From: Chryseolinea lacunae
GTDB lineage: Bacteria; Bacteroidota; Bacteroidia; Cytophagales; Cyclobacteriaceae
DNA length: 64,000 nucleotides
NCBI RefSeq assembly: GCF_016735595.1
Contig: NZ_JAERRB010000001.1
Span: 868,001 to 932,000 of the forward strand
Direction: 5' to 3'
The stretch's first letter is position 1. Every line of letters starts with the position of its first letter. Positions 25,366 to 33,848 of this stretch are shown here, piece after piece. Under the pieces are notes generated by a model. It was not told the origin of the DNA, did not search any database, and worked only from the letters and a program-made list of their open reading frames with translations. The position numbers and the translations under genes were made by a program.

Positions 25366-26781
25366 ATGGCATTTGCAGAAGTTTCTACCGACCTCATCGC
25401 ACAATTCGACGCGATTGTAGGCACGGCCAACGTGATTATCGACCCCGCGAAGCGCTACGACTATTCGCACGACGAAACGGAAGACTATTCGTTTCTGCCC
25501 GATGTGGTGCTGAAGCCGGGCACACCCGAAGAGATTAGCCGCATCATGAAACTCTGCCACGAACACGCGCTGCCCGTAACACCCCGCGGCGGCGGCACCG
25601 GCCTGAGCGGCGGCGCCCTTCCTCTCGAAAAAGGCGTGGTGATTTCGATGGAGCGCTTCAACAACATTCTCGACATCGACGAGCTGAACCTGCAGGCCAC
25701 CGTGGAACCCGGCGTGATCACCGAAGTTTTTCAGAACGCCGTGAAAGAGAAAGGCCTGTTCTATCCACCCGACCCGGCAAGCCGCGGCACTTGTTTTATT
25801 GGCGGCAACGTGTCTGAAAACAGCGGCGGCCCCAAGGCCGTGAAGTATGGCGTGACACGCGACTACGTGCTGAACCTGGAAGTGGTCTTGCCCACGGGCG
25901 AAATTATCTGGACCGGTGCAAACGTTTTAAAAAACTCCACAGGCTATAACCTCACACAACTGATGTGCGGCAGCGAAGGCACACTGGGCATCATCACCAA
26001 AATTGTGTTCAAGCTGCGCGGCCTTCCACAGAAGTCGGTGCTGCTGCTCATTCCGTTCTCTACCAACGAAGAAGCCTGCAAGGGCATCGCCGAAATTTTC
26101 CGCGCAGGCGTGACACCCTCGGGCATGGAATTTTTTGAACGCGACGGCGCCATGAAAACCATTGACTACTGCGAAAAGATATACGCGGCCAAAGTGACCA
26201 CACCCTTTCCCGAAAACATGAACGCCTACCTGCTCTGCGAACTCGACGGCAACGACGAAGAGGTGCTGATGCGCGACGCCGAACGTGTGATGCTGACGGT
26301 AGAGAAATTTGAAGCAGGCGAAATTCTGTTTGCCGAAACCGCCGCCCAGATTGAAGAGCTGTGGAAGATCCGCAAAAACCTCTCCCCTGCCGTGAACGCC
26401 TACACCCTCACCCGTGCCGAAGATGTGGTGGTGCCCCGCGCCAACCTGCCCAAGCTTATTGTGGGCATCAAAGAAATCGGAAAGCAATACGGCTTCAACT
26501 CCGTGTGCTACGGTCACCTGGGCGACGGCAACCTGCACATCAACGTGATGAAGGAAGACATCAACGAAGAAGACTGGAACACGAAAGTGGTGGATGGCAT
26601 CGGCGAGATCTTTAAACTCACCGTGGCCCTGGGCGGAACACTCTCCGGCGAACACGGCATCGGCATCGCAAAGAAGCCCTACATGCACCTGGCCATGAAG
26701 GAAGCAAACCTCGAAGTGATGCGGGGCATTAAGAGAGTATTTGATCCGAAAGGGATATTAAATCCGGGGAAGATATTCTGA
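25366..26781 (+). CDS. FAD-linked oxidase, glycolate oxidase GlcD / D-lactate dehydrogenase type
   Basis: A 471-residue flavoenzyme of the VAO/PCMH family. The N-terminal FAD-binding domain contains PVTPRGGGTGLSGGALPL and a PDPASRGTCFIGGNVSENSGG segment; the C-terminal domain ends with HLGDGNLHINVM and SGEHGIGIAKKPYM, both typical of GlcD/DLD. It would oxidise a 2-hydroxy acid such as glycolate or D-lactate to the 2-oxo acid in the cytoplasm or on the inner membrane. No glcE or glcF partner is nearby, so a single-subunit D-2-hydroxyacid dehydrogenase is as likely. Confidence 0.92.
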   Translation: MAFAEVSTDLIAQFDAIVGTANVIIDPAKRYDYSHDETEDYSFLPDVVLKPGTPEEISRIMKLCHEHALPVTPRGGGTGLSGGALPLEKGVVISMERFNNILDIDELNLQATVEPGVITEVFQNAVKEKGLFYPPDPASRGTCFIGGNVSENSGGPKAVKYGVTRDYVLNLEVVLPTGEIIWTGANVLKNSTGYNLTQLMCGSEGTLGIITKIVFKLRGLPQKSVLLLIPFSTNEEACKGIAEIFRAGVTPSGMEFFERDGAMKTIDYCEKIYAAKVTTPFPENMNAYLLCELDGNDEEVLMRDAERVMLTVEKFEAGEILFAETAAQIEELWKIRKNLSPAVNAYTLTRAEDVVVPRANLPKLIVGIKEIGKQYGFNSVCYGHLGDGNLHINVMKEDINEEDWNTKVVDGIGEIFKLTVALGGTLSGEHGIGIAKKPYMHLAMKEANLEVMRGIKRVFDPKGILNPGKIF

Positions 26782-26829
26782 TTGAAAAATACTTACTTCT
26801 ATCACTTCATCCTAAATCATTGTTGAGCT

Positions 26830-27501
26830 TTGACAACCGTTAGACAACTACTGAACCAAAAGAGCGTCCGCAGAATGCTCATCGTCACAACACTGTGCCT
26901 GATGAACATCGCCCTTCATGCGCAAAACGGATATGTAATTTTTAAGAATGACTCTGTTAAACGCGGATTTATAAAATACATCCGCATGCCTTCCGGGAAG
27001 CCTGGCTTCGAACTGTGGAAAACAAAGAAGGACAAGACTCCGCTAAAAATACCAAAAGACGCGCTGAAGGAATACGCAGTCAATAAAGATACATTCAAAA
27101 TACTGTATGGCTTCCGTCCCTTTCCAAAGGAAGATCTGAGTTTCGCCATGGTCGAGGCAAAGGTGGTTGCACAGGGTAAGATTGAACTCCTGCACATCCT
27201 TGCGTATCCTCAGGAACAAGTGATGTTCAACGGCACTGTCAGTGGCACGGCTGGTCCTGGCATTATGCCCTTTACGATGCCGCTTCATGACTATGGGATG
27301 GACAATCGTAAAAATATGTATGTCATCAGTGATCCGGAACATGCAACGCTCGAGGGAATTCCGGCCAACAAGTTAAAATTGCGTGAAGCACTCCCCATCT
27401 TCTTTCCCGACAATTTCCTTACGGAGTATCAGCAAAAGAATGGCGTGGTCAAATACAAAGACTTGCCGGCGCTGGTGAAAGCCTTCAACGCGTTGCCATA
27501 G
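26830..27501 (+). CDS. Secreted protein of unknown function
   Basis: The frame opens with TTG at 26830 (223 residues); the first ATG, at 26875, gives 208. The TTG start is kept because it supplies the basic N-region (QKSVRR) before the hydrophobic core MLIVTTLCLMNIALHAQ, the usual Bacteroidota signal-peptide end. The mature part starts NGYVIFKNDSVKRGFIKY and looks all-beta at first, with a helical C-terminal third (YQQKNGVVKYKDLPALVKA). I recognise no family. It stands alone between the oxidase and an AraC-type gene. Confidence 0.62.
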   Translation: MTTVRQLLNQKSVRRMLIVTTLCLMNIALHAQNGYVIFKNDSVKRGFIKYIRMPSGKPGFELWKTKKDKTPLKIPKDALKEYAVNKDTFKILYGFRPFPKEDLSFAMVEAKVVAQGKIELLHILAYPQEQVMFNGTVSGTAGPGIMPFTMPLHDYGMDNRKNMYVISDPEHATLEGIPANKLKLREALPIFFPDNFLTEYQQKNGVVKYKDLPALVKAFNALP

Positions 27502-27559
27502 CCGCGGCGATTCACTATCTTTCTTTCACGTCAACCCAACCCTGCAAGGTCTCTCGCCC

Positions 27560-28390
27560 ATGCACATGGCATTGAAAGAAATATGGCCGCATGCTTCGCT
27601 CGCTTCGTTTGTGCGGCTCTATCGCATCGTGGACTTTGAATTTGACGACGACACGCCCGTTCCTCCAAAAGTATATCCACCCCGCCCCGAGCAATGCATC
27701 CAGTTTTGCCCCACGCCTTCCTATATGGTGTATGCGGGAAGCGACACGGTGATACGGCCGAAGAACGCCTTTATTCAAGGCCAGCACACCACCGTGAACT
27801 ATCGCTACAATTTCAGGCGGCTGCTCACGGTGCAGGCCGTGTTTCAACCCGGCGCACTCTTCCGGTTGCTCGGCATGCCGCAAACCGAGATACTGGACCA
27901 GCTTGTGGAAGCCGAAGATATTCTGGGACCGGCCGTGGCCCACGTAAACGAACAGATCTTCGAAGCAAAAGACCATGCCACCATGATTGCCGTCGTTGAA
28001 AAATTTCTGCACGGCCTAATCCGGAAATACAAGAAAGACGCGCACCCGATGGACGTTGTAATGCAACACATGCTTCAGCCCGATGCCAGCCAGAACCTCG
28101 ACTACTTTGTGGACCGCGCCAACCTGAGCCATCGCCAGTTTGACCGGAAGTTCATTGAGCGCGCGGGCGTTGGCGCGAAAGAATTTCTGCGCGTGGTTCG
28201 TTTCTATAAAGCCTATCTCCTGAAAAACCGTTACCCCGATCTTGACTGGCTCTCCATTGCCCTTCACTGCGACTGCCACGACTACCAACACCTCACGCGC
28301 GACTACAAGGATTTCACCGGCTACACCCCGGCGCAGTTTTTTGCGCTGGGTTCGCCCGAACGCACGCTGGGTTCGGAAGAGGTGTATTGA
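27560..28390 (+). CDS. AraC-family transcriptional regulator
   Basis: A 276-residue regulator. The N-terminal ~150 residues match the DUF6597-type sensor domain found in Bacteroidota AraC proteins (EQCIQFCPTPSYMVYA, FIQGQHTTVNYRY, VFQPGALFRLLGMP). The C-terminal ~100 residues carry two helix-turn-helix units of HTH_18 type (NLDYFVDRANLSHRQFDRKF, LSIALHCDCHDYQHLTRDYK, FTGYTPAQFF). A weak promoter lies at 27493-27523 (TTG-N20-TATCTTTC). The ligand is unknown; the cupin gene 75 bp downstream on the same strand is the obvious candidate target. Confidence 0.88.
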   Translation: MHMALKEIWPHASLASFVRLYRIVDFEFDDDTPVPPKVYPPRPEQCIQFCPTPSYMVYAGSDTVIRPKNAFIQGQHTTVNYRYNFRRLLTVQAVFQPGALFRLLGMPQTEILDQLVEAEDILGPAVAHVNEQIFEAKDHATMIAVVEKFLHGLIRKYKKDAHPMDVVMQHMLQPDASQNLDYFVDRANLSHRQFDRKFIERAGVGAKEFLRVVRFYKAYLLKNRYPDLDWLSIALHCDCHDYQHLTRDYKDFTGYTPAQFFALGSPERTLGSEEVY

Positions 28391-28465
28391 ATGTCGGATT
28401 TTTACCACCAGATCATTTTGTGCGACCGGCATCTTTAGGTCATTAAAAAACATCCTCGCACAGAT

Positions 28466-29014
28466 ATGAAACGAAAAAAATTTCTGCTCGCATCGCTGGC
28501 CACACTACCGGCGATAGCCTCTGCCCCAACGTTGCTGGCCGCTTCGCGCAGCAAGACACCCTTTGTGGTCGACGCCGGAAAACCACGCCAGGGAGAACCC
28601 GTAAAATTTATGGGCATGCACCCCAACGAATTAAAAATCTCCAGTCGCGACACCGACGGCGAACTCTCGGTGTTTGAATACGTCGGCCTTGCCAAAACAG
28701 GACCACCGTTGCATGTGCATTTTGAACAGGACGAGATCTTCTACATTGTGGAAGGTGAGTATCGTTTTGTGGTGGGCGAAAAAACCATGCAGCTCAACGC
28801 TGGCGACACGGTTTTTCTTCCGCGCAACATTCCGCACACCTGGCTGCAACTGACGGACCGCGGCAAACTCATCTACTTTCTGCAACCGGCAGGCAAGATG
28901 GAAGAGTTCTTTGCCTACATGAACAAACTCACCACCCTGCCTTCGCCCGAAGAGATGGAGAAAGTGCATCGCCAACACAACATGAGCGTTGTGGGTCCGC
29001 CGCTAACACTATGA
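28466..29014 (+). CDS. Cupin-domain protein with signal-like N-terminus
   Basis: A 182-residue protein. The N-terminus (MKRKKFLLASLATLPAIASA) is signal-peptide-like, so it is probably periplasmic. A single cupin beta-barrel spans about 60-150: PLHVHFEQDEIFYIVEGEYRF is motif 1, with metal-ligand His, His and Glu, and LPRNIPHTW is motif 2 with the fourth ligand His. It could be a dioxygenase- or isomerase-like enzyme or a small-molecule-binding protein; the substrate is not evident. It follows an AraC regulator. Confidence 0.82.
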   Translation: MKRKKFLLASLATLPAIASAPTLLAASRSKTPFVVDAGKPRQGEPVKFMGMHPNELKISSRDTDGELSVFEYVGLAKTGPPLHVHFEQDEIFYIVEGEYRFVVGEKTMQLNAGDTVFLPRNIPHTWLQLTDRGKLIYFLQPAGKMEEFFAYMNKLTTLPSPEEMEKVHRQHNMSVVGPPLTL

Positions 29015-29216
29015 TTGTTTCCTCGCGTGTTCAAACGCATCGCCATCGGCACCTTCGAACCCCGGAGGTGCCGTTGTTTTTTGAGGCAGGGCGAGTCGAT
29101 CGATATCTTTCCTTTCATTCAACGTGTTTTCGACAATTAGAAATATCCATTAAAGATCCAATTCCGGTGCTCTTCAGTTCTTTCAATACTCTGACTAACT
29201 GGTTTTTGGCAACAAA

Positions 29217-29246
29217 TTGGCGCGACTGTCAGCCATATTAGCCTTG
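29217..29246 (+). promoter_or_regulatory. Promoter of the ribose/nucleoside salvage operon
   Basis: TTG (29217-29219) is separated by 19 bases from TAGCCTTG (29239-29246), one mismatch from TAnnTTTG. Transcription would start near 29253, about 45 bases before the operator at 29298 and 70 before the ribokinase ATG. The rest of the 29015-29322 gap shows no gene. Confidence 0.6.
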
Positions 29247-29297
29247 TCCCGTTTCTCACATTTTATCTTCATCCGATGCAAAAAAAAGGGTAGTATC

Positions 29298-29309
29298 GAA
29301 AACGTTTTC
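29298..29309. promoter_or_regulatory. LacI-family-type operator before the ribokinase gene
   Basis: GAAAACGTTTTC is a perfect 12-bp palindrome with the central CG and A/T-rich arms typical of LacI/GalR-family operators. It sits downstream of the predicted start site and 14 bases before the ribokinase ATG, a position suited to repression by blocking elongation. No LacI-type gene lies in the window, so the regulator would act from elsewhere. Confidence 0.65.
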
Positions 29310-29322
29310 AAAACCACCCCTC

Positions 29323-30237
29323 ATGTCATCCACATCCATCCTTGTTATTGGCAGCTCGAACACCGACATGGTGATCAAGGCCGATACATTTCCCGGGCCG
29401 GGGGAAACCATTCTGGGAGGTCAGTTCTTTATGTTTCCCGGCGGCAAGGGCGCCAACCAGGCGGTGGCAGCGTCGCGTCTTGGAGGCGACGTGACGTTCA
29501 TCGCCAAGATCGGCAACGACATTTTCGGGAAGCAGGCGCTTCAGCAATTCAAGAAAGAAGGCATCCGCACCGACTTCATTGTGGCCGACGCAGAGCATCC
29601 TTCTGGTGTTGCGCTCATCACCGTAGATGCCAACGGCGAGAACACCATTGTGGTGGCGCAAGGTGCAAACGGCGCACTGACCGCCGAAGACGTGAACAAG
29701 GCCTCGTCTGAATTTTCGCGTGTGGCCATTTTGCTCATGCAACTTGAAATTCCCATCGACACCGTGACACACGCTGCGCGACTCGCCAAACAGGCAGGCA
29801 AGAAAGTGATTCTCAATCCCGCGCCCGCGGCCGTGTTGCCCGAGGCGCTTTTCAAAGACCTGCACATCATCACCCCAAACCGTTCGGAGACGGAAACGCT
29901 CACGGGCGTTGTCATCAAAGATGCTGCGAGCATAGAAACTGCTGCAAAGCGTCTGAAGGCAAAAGGCGTGGAACACGTCATCATCACCCTGGGATCGGAA
30001 GGCGCCTATCTCTACAACGACCAGGGCGGACGACACATCGACACCCCTACTGTGAAAGCGGTCGACACCACAGCCGCCGGCGATGTGTTTAATGGCGCAC
30101 TCGCCGTGGCCCTGGCCGAACAGATGACGCTCGATGAAGCCGTGGCGTTTGCCAACCGGGCCGCGGCCATCTCCGTCACAAAAATGGGCGCGCAGGCTTC
30201 CGCACCCTATCGAAAAGAACTAATGTCTATCCTATGA
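29323..30237 (+). CDS. rbsK: Ribokinase
   Basis: A 304-residue PfkB-family kinase that phosphorylates ribose at O5. The first PfkB signature is FPGGKGANQAVAASRLGG (about 39-55). The second is VDTTAAGDVFNGALA, with catalytic base D254 and the anion hole formed by the preceding glycine. The N-terminal ILVIGSSNTDMV matches ribokinase rather than fructokinase. The length is typical, and there is no signal peptide, so it is cytoplasmic. It is first in a four-gene operon and overlaps the next gene by 4 bp. Confidence 0.93.
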   Translation: MSSTSILVIGSSNTDMVIKADTFPGPGETILGGQFFMFPGGKGANQAVAASRLGGDVTFIAKIGNDIFGKQALQQFKKEGIRTDFIVADAEHPSGVALITVDANGENTIVVAQGANGALTAEDVNKASSEFSRVAILLMQLEIPIDTVTHAARLAKQAGKKVILNPAPAAVLPEALFKDLHIITPNRSETETLTGVVIKDAASIETAAKRLKAKGVEHVIITLGSEGAYLYNDQGGRHIDTPTVKAVDTTAAGDVFNGALAVALAEQMTLDEAVAFANRAAAISVTKMGAQASAPYRKELMSIL

Positions 30238-31784
30238 AAAAAACAATCGTCCTGCTCTTGCTTGCTGTCACCACCATGACCCTGGGCCAGGAGAAAAAAA
30301 ATTTGAAGAGCACACCGGCATCCGGCATGATCACGCTTTCGAAAGATGTGCTGAAAGACAAGATCATGGGCGGCTGGGCAGGTCAAACCATTGGCGTCAC
30401 CTTTGGTGGGCCAACCGAGTTTCGTTTCTGCGGCACCATGATTCAAGACTATCAACCCATCGAATGGTATGACGGTCTTCTGAAGAACGCCATGCTGAAC
30501 AACCCCGGATTGTATGACGACATCTACATGGACCTCACCTTTGTGGATGTGTTCGAGAAAAAAGGATTGGACGCTCCTCTTTCCGAATTTGCCAACGCCT
30601 ATGCCAATGCCGGGTATGCGTTGTGGCACGCCAACCAGGCCGGACGCTACAACATCCTGCACGGCATTACTCCACCCAAGTCGGGACACTGGCTCAACAA
30701 CCCGCACGCCGACTGCATCGACTACCAGATCGAAGCCGACTTTGCCGGCCTCATGTCGCCGGGCATGCCCAACGCGGCTTCGGAGATCAGCGACAAGATC
30801 GGCCACATCATGAACTATGGCGACGGCTGGTATGGTGGTGTGTATATGGGCGCGATGTATACGCTCGCCTTCACCTCGTCAGACATTCCCTTCATTGTGG
30901 AAGAAGGCCTGAAGACCATTCCCGCCGAGAGTCGCTTTCACCACGTGATCAGCGATGTGCTCAAGTGGCACAAACAATATCCCCGCGACTGGAAGGCTAC
31001 GTGGTTTGAAATTGAAAAGAAATACACCGAAGACATCGGCTGCCCCGAAGGTGTGTTTGTTCCCTTCAACATCGACGCCACCGTGAACGCCGCCTATGTG
31101 GTGTTGGGTTTGCTTTATGGTGAAGGCGATTTCACAAAGACATTGGAAATCTCTACACGTGCGGGCCAGGATTCGGATTGCAACCCCTCGTCGGCCGGCG
31201 GCATTCTTGGCGCCATTGTGGGTTACAAAAACATTCCCGCCTATTGGAAGATGGGCCTTGCCGAAGCCGAGCCGCTGGATTTTAAATACACCACCATGTC
31301 GCTGAACGACGTCTACACCATCGGCTACAACCATGCCCTGAAGATGATTGAAAGAAACGGCGGCAAAACGGATGGCACCAGCGTTTCCATCCGCGTACAA
31401 CAACCGAAGACTGTTCGGTTTGAACAAAGCTTCGAAGGGCATCATCCCGTATCAAAAAAAGAGATCCGGAAAATCTTAACCGACGAATACACGTTCGACT
31501 TTGAAGGCATCGGCTTTGTGGTGCGCGGCGAATCGGCAAAATGGATGGCCACCGAAACCTATGTAGCCAAAGTGGAAATGTATGTAGACAACGCCCTGAT
31601 AGAAACCCTGGAGCTGCCCGCAGCCTTCACCACGCGGCGCTATGAATTGTTCTGGAAATATCAGCTTCCCCGCCAGAAACACACGGTGCGCCTGAAGATT
31701 CTGAACACCGACGGGAAAAATCCGGTGCACTTGAACGAAGCAATCATCTACGACAACAAACCCGCAGTCACCACACATCCTTAA
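30234..31784 (+). CDS. Exported ADP-ribosylglycohydrolase-family protein
   Basis: A 516-residue protein with a signal peptide (MKKTIVLLLLAVTTMTLG), so it is periplasmic or surface-exposed. Residues about 40-370 match the ADP-ribosylglycohydrolase (DraG/ARH) fold: early KDKIMGGWAGQTIGVTFG, the acidic YDDIYMDLTFVD pair, and the second metal motif AGQDSDCNPSSAGGILGAIVG, which together hold two divalent cations. The final ~120 residues form a separate beta-rich domain. It would cleave N- or O-glycosidic bonds of ADP-ribosyl or related ribosides and free ribose for its neighbours. Its start overlaps the ribokinase stop by 4 bp. Confidence 0.9.
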   Translation: MKKTIVLLLLAVTTMTLGQEKKNLKSTPASGMITLSKDVLKDKIMGGWAGQTIGVTFGGPTEFRFCGTMIQDYQPIEWYDGLLKNAMLNNPGLYDDIYMDLTFVDVFEKKGLDAPLSEFANAYANAGYALWHANQAGRYNILHGITPPKSGHWLNNPHADCIDYQIEADFAGLMSPGMPNAASEISDKIGHIMNYGDGWYGGVYMGAMYTLAFTSSDIPFIVEEGLKTIPAESRFHHVISDVLKWHKQYPRDWKATWFEIEKKYTEDIGCPEGVFVPFNIDATVNAAYVVLGLLYGEGDFTKTLEISTRAGQDSDCNPSSAGGILGAIVGYKNIPAYWKMGLAEAEPLDFKYTTMSLNDVYTIGYNHALKMIERNGGKTDGTSVSIRVQQPKTVRFEQSFEGHHPVSKKEIRKILTDEYTFDFEGIGFVVRGESAKWMATETYVAKVEMYVDNALIETLELPAAFTTRRYELFWKYQLPRQKHTVRLKILNTDGKNPVHLNEAIIYDNKPAVTTHP

Positions 31785-31799
31785 CCCATCACCAAGCCC

Positions 31800-32801
31800 A
31801 TGTTCATTCTTGAAAGTTATACGGTCGCTGTGTTGTTCTGCTTCATCACCATGCTTTGCTGGGGGTCGTGGGCCAACACACAAAAACTGGCAGAACGCTC
31901 GTGGCGCTTCGAATTGTTTTATTGGGACTATGTGCTGGGCATCTTCCTGATGTCGTTGCTGTTCGCCTTCACGCTGGGAAGCAACGGCGAAAGCGGTCGT
32001 GGTTTTCTCGACGACCTGGCACAGGCCGACAGCAGCAGTTTGCGTTCAGCATTCATCGGCGGTGTGATCTTTAATCTTGCCAACATCCTGCTCATCGCCG
32101 CTATTTCCATTGCGGGCATGTCGGTGGCGTTTCCGGTGGGCATCGGCATCGCGTTGATCTGGGGTGTGCTCGACAACTATCTGAAAGTGCCGGCGGGAAA
32201 TCCGGCCATCATTTTCACAGGTGTTATACTCATCGCCATCGGCATCGTGGTGAACGCCGTGGCATACAAAAAACTGACCGGCAGCACACAGAAAGTTTCT
32301 TCGAAAGGACTCATCATTTCTGTGATTGCCGGTGTGCTCATGGCGCAGTTCTATGGCTTTGTGGTGTCGGGCATGACGCAGAATTTTGATACACCCGCTG
32401 TCGGCAAACTCACGCCCTATACGGCCATCGTTATTTTTTCGGCCGGTATTCTCGCCAGCAACGTCATCTTCAACACCGTGCTGATGCGCATGCCCATTGC
32501 CGGAGCCCCGGTAAGTTATGGTGACTATTTCAAAGGAAATCTGAAGAGTCACATCACGGGCATTTTGGGCGGCATCATCTGGTGCGTGGGCATGTCGTTC
32601 AGCATTCTTGCATCCGACAAAGCGGGGCCAGCCATATCGTATGGATTGGGACAAGGCGCTGTGCTGGTGGCCGCAGTGTGGGGCGTTTTTATCTGGAAGG
32701 AATTTAAAGCAGCGCCCAAAGGCGTGAACGCGCTACTCTACATCATGTTCATTTGTTTCTTCGTCGGCCTCAGTCTGCTGGTGTATTCGAAAGCAGCGTG
32801 A
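31800..32801 (+). CDS. GRP-family sugar permease (ribose/glucose-type uptake transporter)
   Basis: A 333-residue protein with about ten hydrophobic helices in two repeats, matching the GRP/RhaT-like drug/metabolite superfamily. It starts with CFITMLCWGSWANTQKLAE, and the later GVLMAQFYGFVVSGM is also characteristic. It is a proton- or ion-coupled sugar transporter of the inner membrane. Between an exported glycoside hydrolase and a nucleoside hydrolase, and downstream of ribokinase, ribose is the likely cargo (inference). It begins 15 bp after the previous stop. Confidence 0.9.
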   Translation: MFILESYTVAVLFCFITMLCWGSWANTQKLAERSWRFELFYWDYVLGIFLMSLLFAFTLGSNGESGRGFLDDLAQADSSSLRSAFIGGVIFNLANILLIAAISIAGMSVAFPVGIGIALIWGVLDNYLKVPAGNPAIIFTGVILIAIGIVVNAVAYKKLTGSTQKVSSKGLIISVIAGVLMAQFYGFVVSGMTQNFDTPAVGKLTPYTAIVIFSAGILASNVIFNTVLMRMPIAGAPVSYGDYFKGNLKSHITGILGGIIWCVGMSFSILASDKAGPAISYGLGQGAVLVAAVWGVFIWKEFKAAPKGVNALLYIMFICFFVGLSLLVYSKAA

Positions 32802-32842
32802 TTACTTTTTTTAAGAACACAACACACAACCCTACTTCTCTC

Positions 32843-33826
32843 ATGCGACTGCTATTCATTCTGCTCTTCTCCATCAGCTTGGCCACCCACGCACAAAAAA
32901 CAAAGCCGGTCAAGATCATTCTCGACACCGACTTTGGCAATGACTGCGACGACGCGGGTGCGCTGGCCATGCTCCATCAAATGGCCTACAACGGCGAAGC
33001 GGAAATTCTCGCCACGGTCTATCCCATGAACGACGACATGGGTGCAGCCGCCATCGACGCCGTGAACACCTACTATGGCAAACCCAACATTCCTGTGGGC
33101 ACCTACAAAGGCGACTATGTTTACAAAGGCAAACACAACGATTTTTATAACAGCCGCCTGGCCGCATTGCCCAACGACGTGAAGTCCGGCAAGAACGCGC
33201 CCGATGCTGTGGCGTTGTATCGCCAGATCCTTGCCGCCCAGCCCAACCACAGTGTCACCATTGTGGTGGTGGGTCCCCAGCGGTTAGTGGCCGACCTTCT
33301 CCAGTCAAAACCCGACGCATCGAGCAAACTCGACGGCATGGCGTTGGTGAAAAAGAAAGTGAAACAGCTGGTGTCGATGGGCACTGAATATCTGAAAGGC
33401 AACGAGTGGAACATACGCATTTGCCCCGATGCCGCGCAGCGTGTGGAAAAAGAATGGCCTACGCCCATTGTGTATTCAGGCTTCGAAATAGGCAAAGCCA
33501 TCATGACGGGCGAACGACTCATCACCGAAACACCCGAAGACAACCCGGTGCGCATCGCCTTCGAAACCAACCCCATGGTGACACCCGAAAAGAACCGCCA
33601 AAGCTGGGACGAAACAGCCGTGCTCTTCGCCGTGCGCGGCCTCCGCGACTACTGGACCCTCGGCACCGGCCTTCCCCACATTGCCGACGACGGAAAAAAT
33701 GAATGGACCACATCTACCACCGGAACGCGTCACTACCTCATCGCGAAGAAGCCGACGGGCGACATGAAGAAAGTGTTGGAAGACATGATGGTTGCTCCAC
33801 CCAAAAACAGCACCGCAAAGCCTTAA
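32843..33826 (+). CDS. Exported nucleoside hydrolase
   Basis: The start at 32843 gives 327 residues and a signal peptide (MRLLFILLFSISLATHAQ). The longer in-frame start at 32753 would run into the permease gene and hide the signal. The metal/active-site motif KIILDTDFGNDCDDAGAL (about 24-41) is the nucleoside hydrolase signature, with the Asp cluster that binds calcium and ribose. Such enzymes split nucleosides to base plus ribose; export places the reaction outside the cytoplasm, upstream of the adjacent sugar permease. It is last in the operon and converges with the YbdK-like gene 22 bp away; no terminator is seen between them. Confidence 0.91.
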   Translation: MRLLFILLFSISLATHAQKTKPVKIILDTDFGNDCDDAGALAMLHQMAYNGEAEILATVYPMNDDMGAAAIDAVNTYYGKPNIPVGTYKGDYVYKGKHNDFYNSRLAALPNDVKSGKNAPDAVALYRQILAAQPNHSVTIVVVGPQRLVADLLQSKPDASSKLDGMALVKKKVKQLVSMGTEYLKGNEWNIRICPDAAQRVEKEWPTPIVYSGFEIGKAIMTGERLITETPEDNPVRIAFETNPMVTPEKNRQSWDETAVLFAVRGLRDYWTLGTGLPHIADDGKNEWTTSTTGTRHYLIAKKPTGDMKKVLEDMMVAPPKNSTAKP

Positions 33827-33848
33827 CGAGTTTTAGCATCCGAACAGA

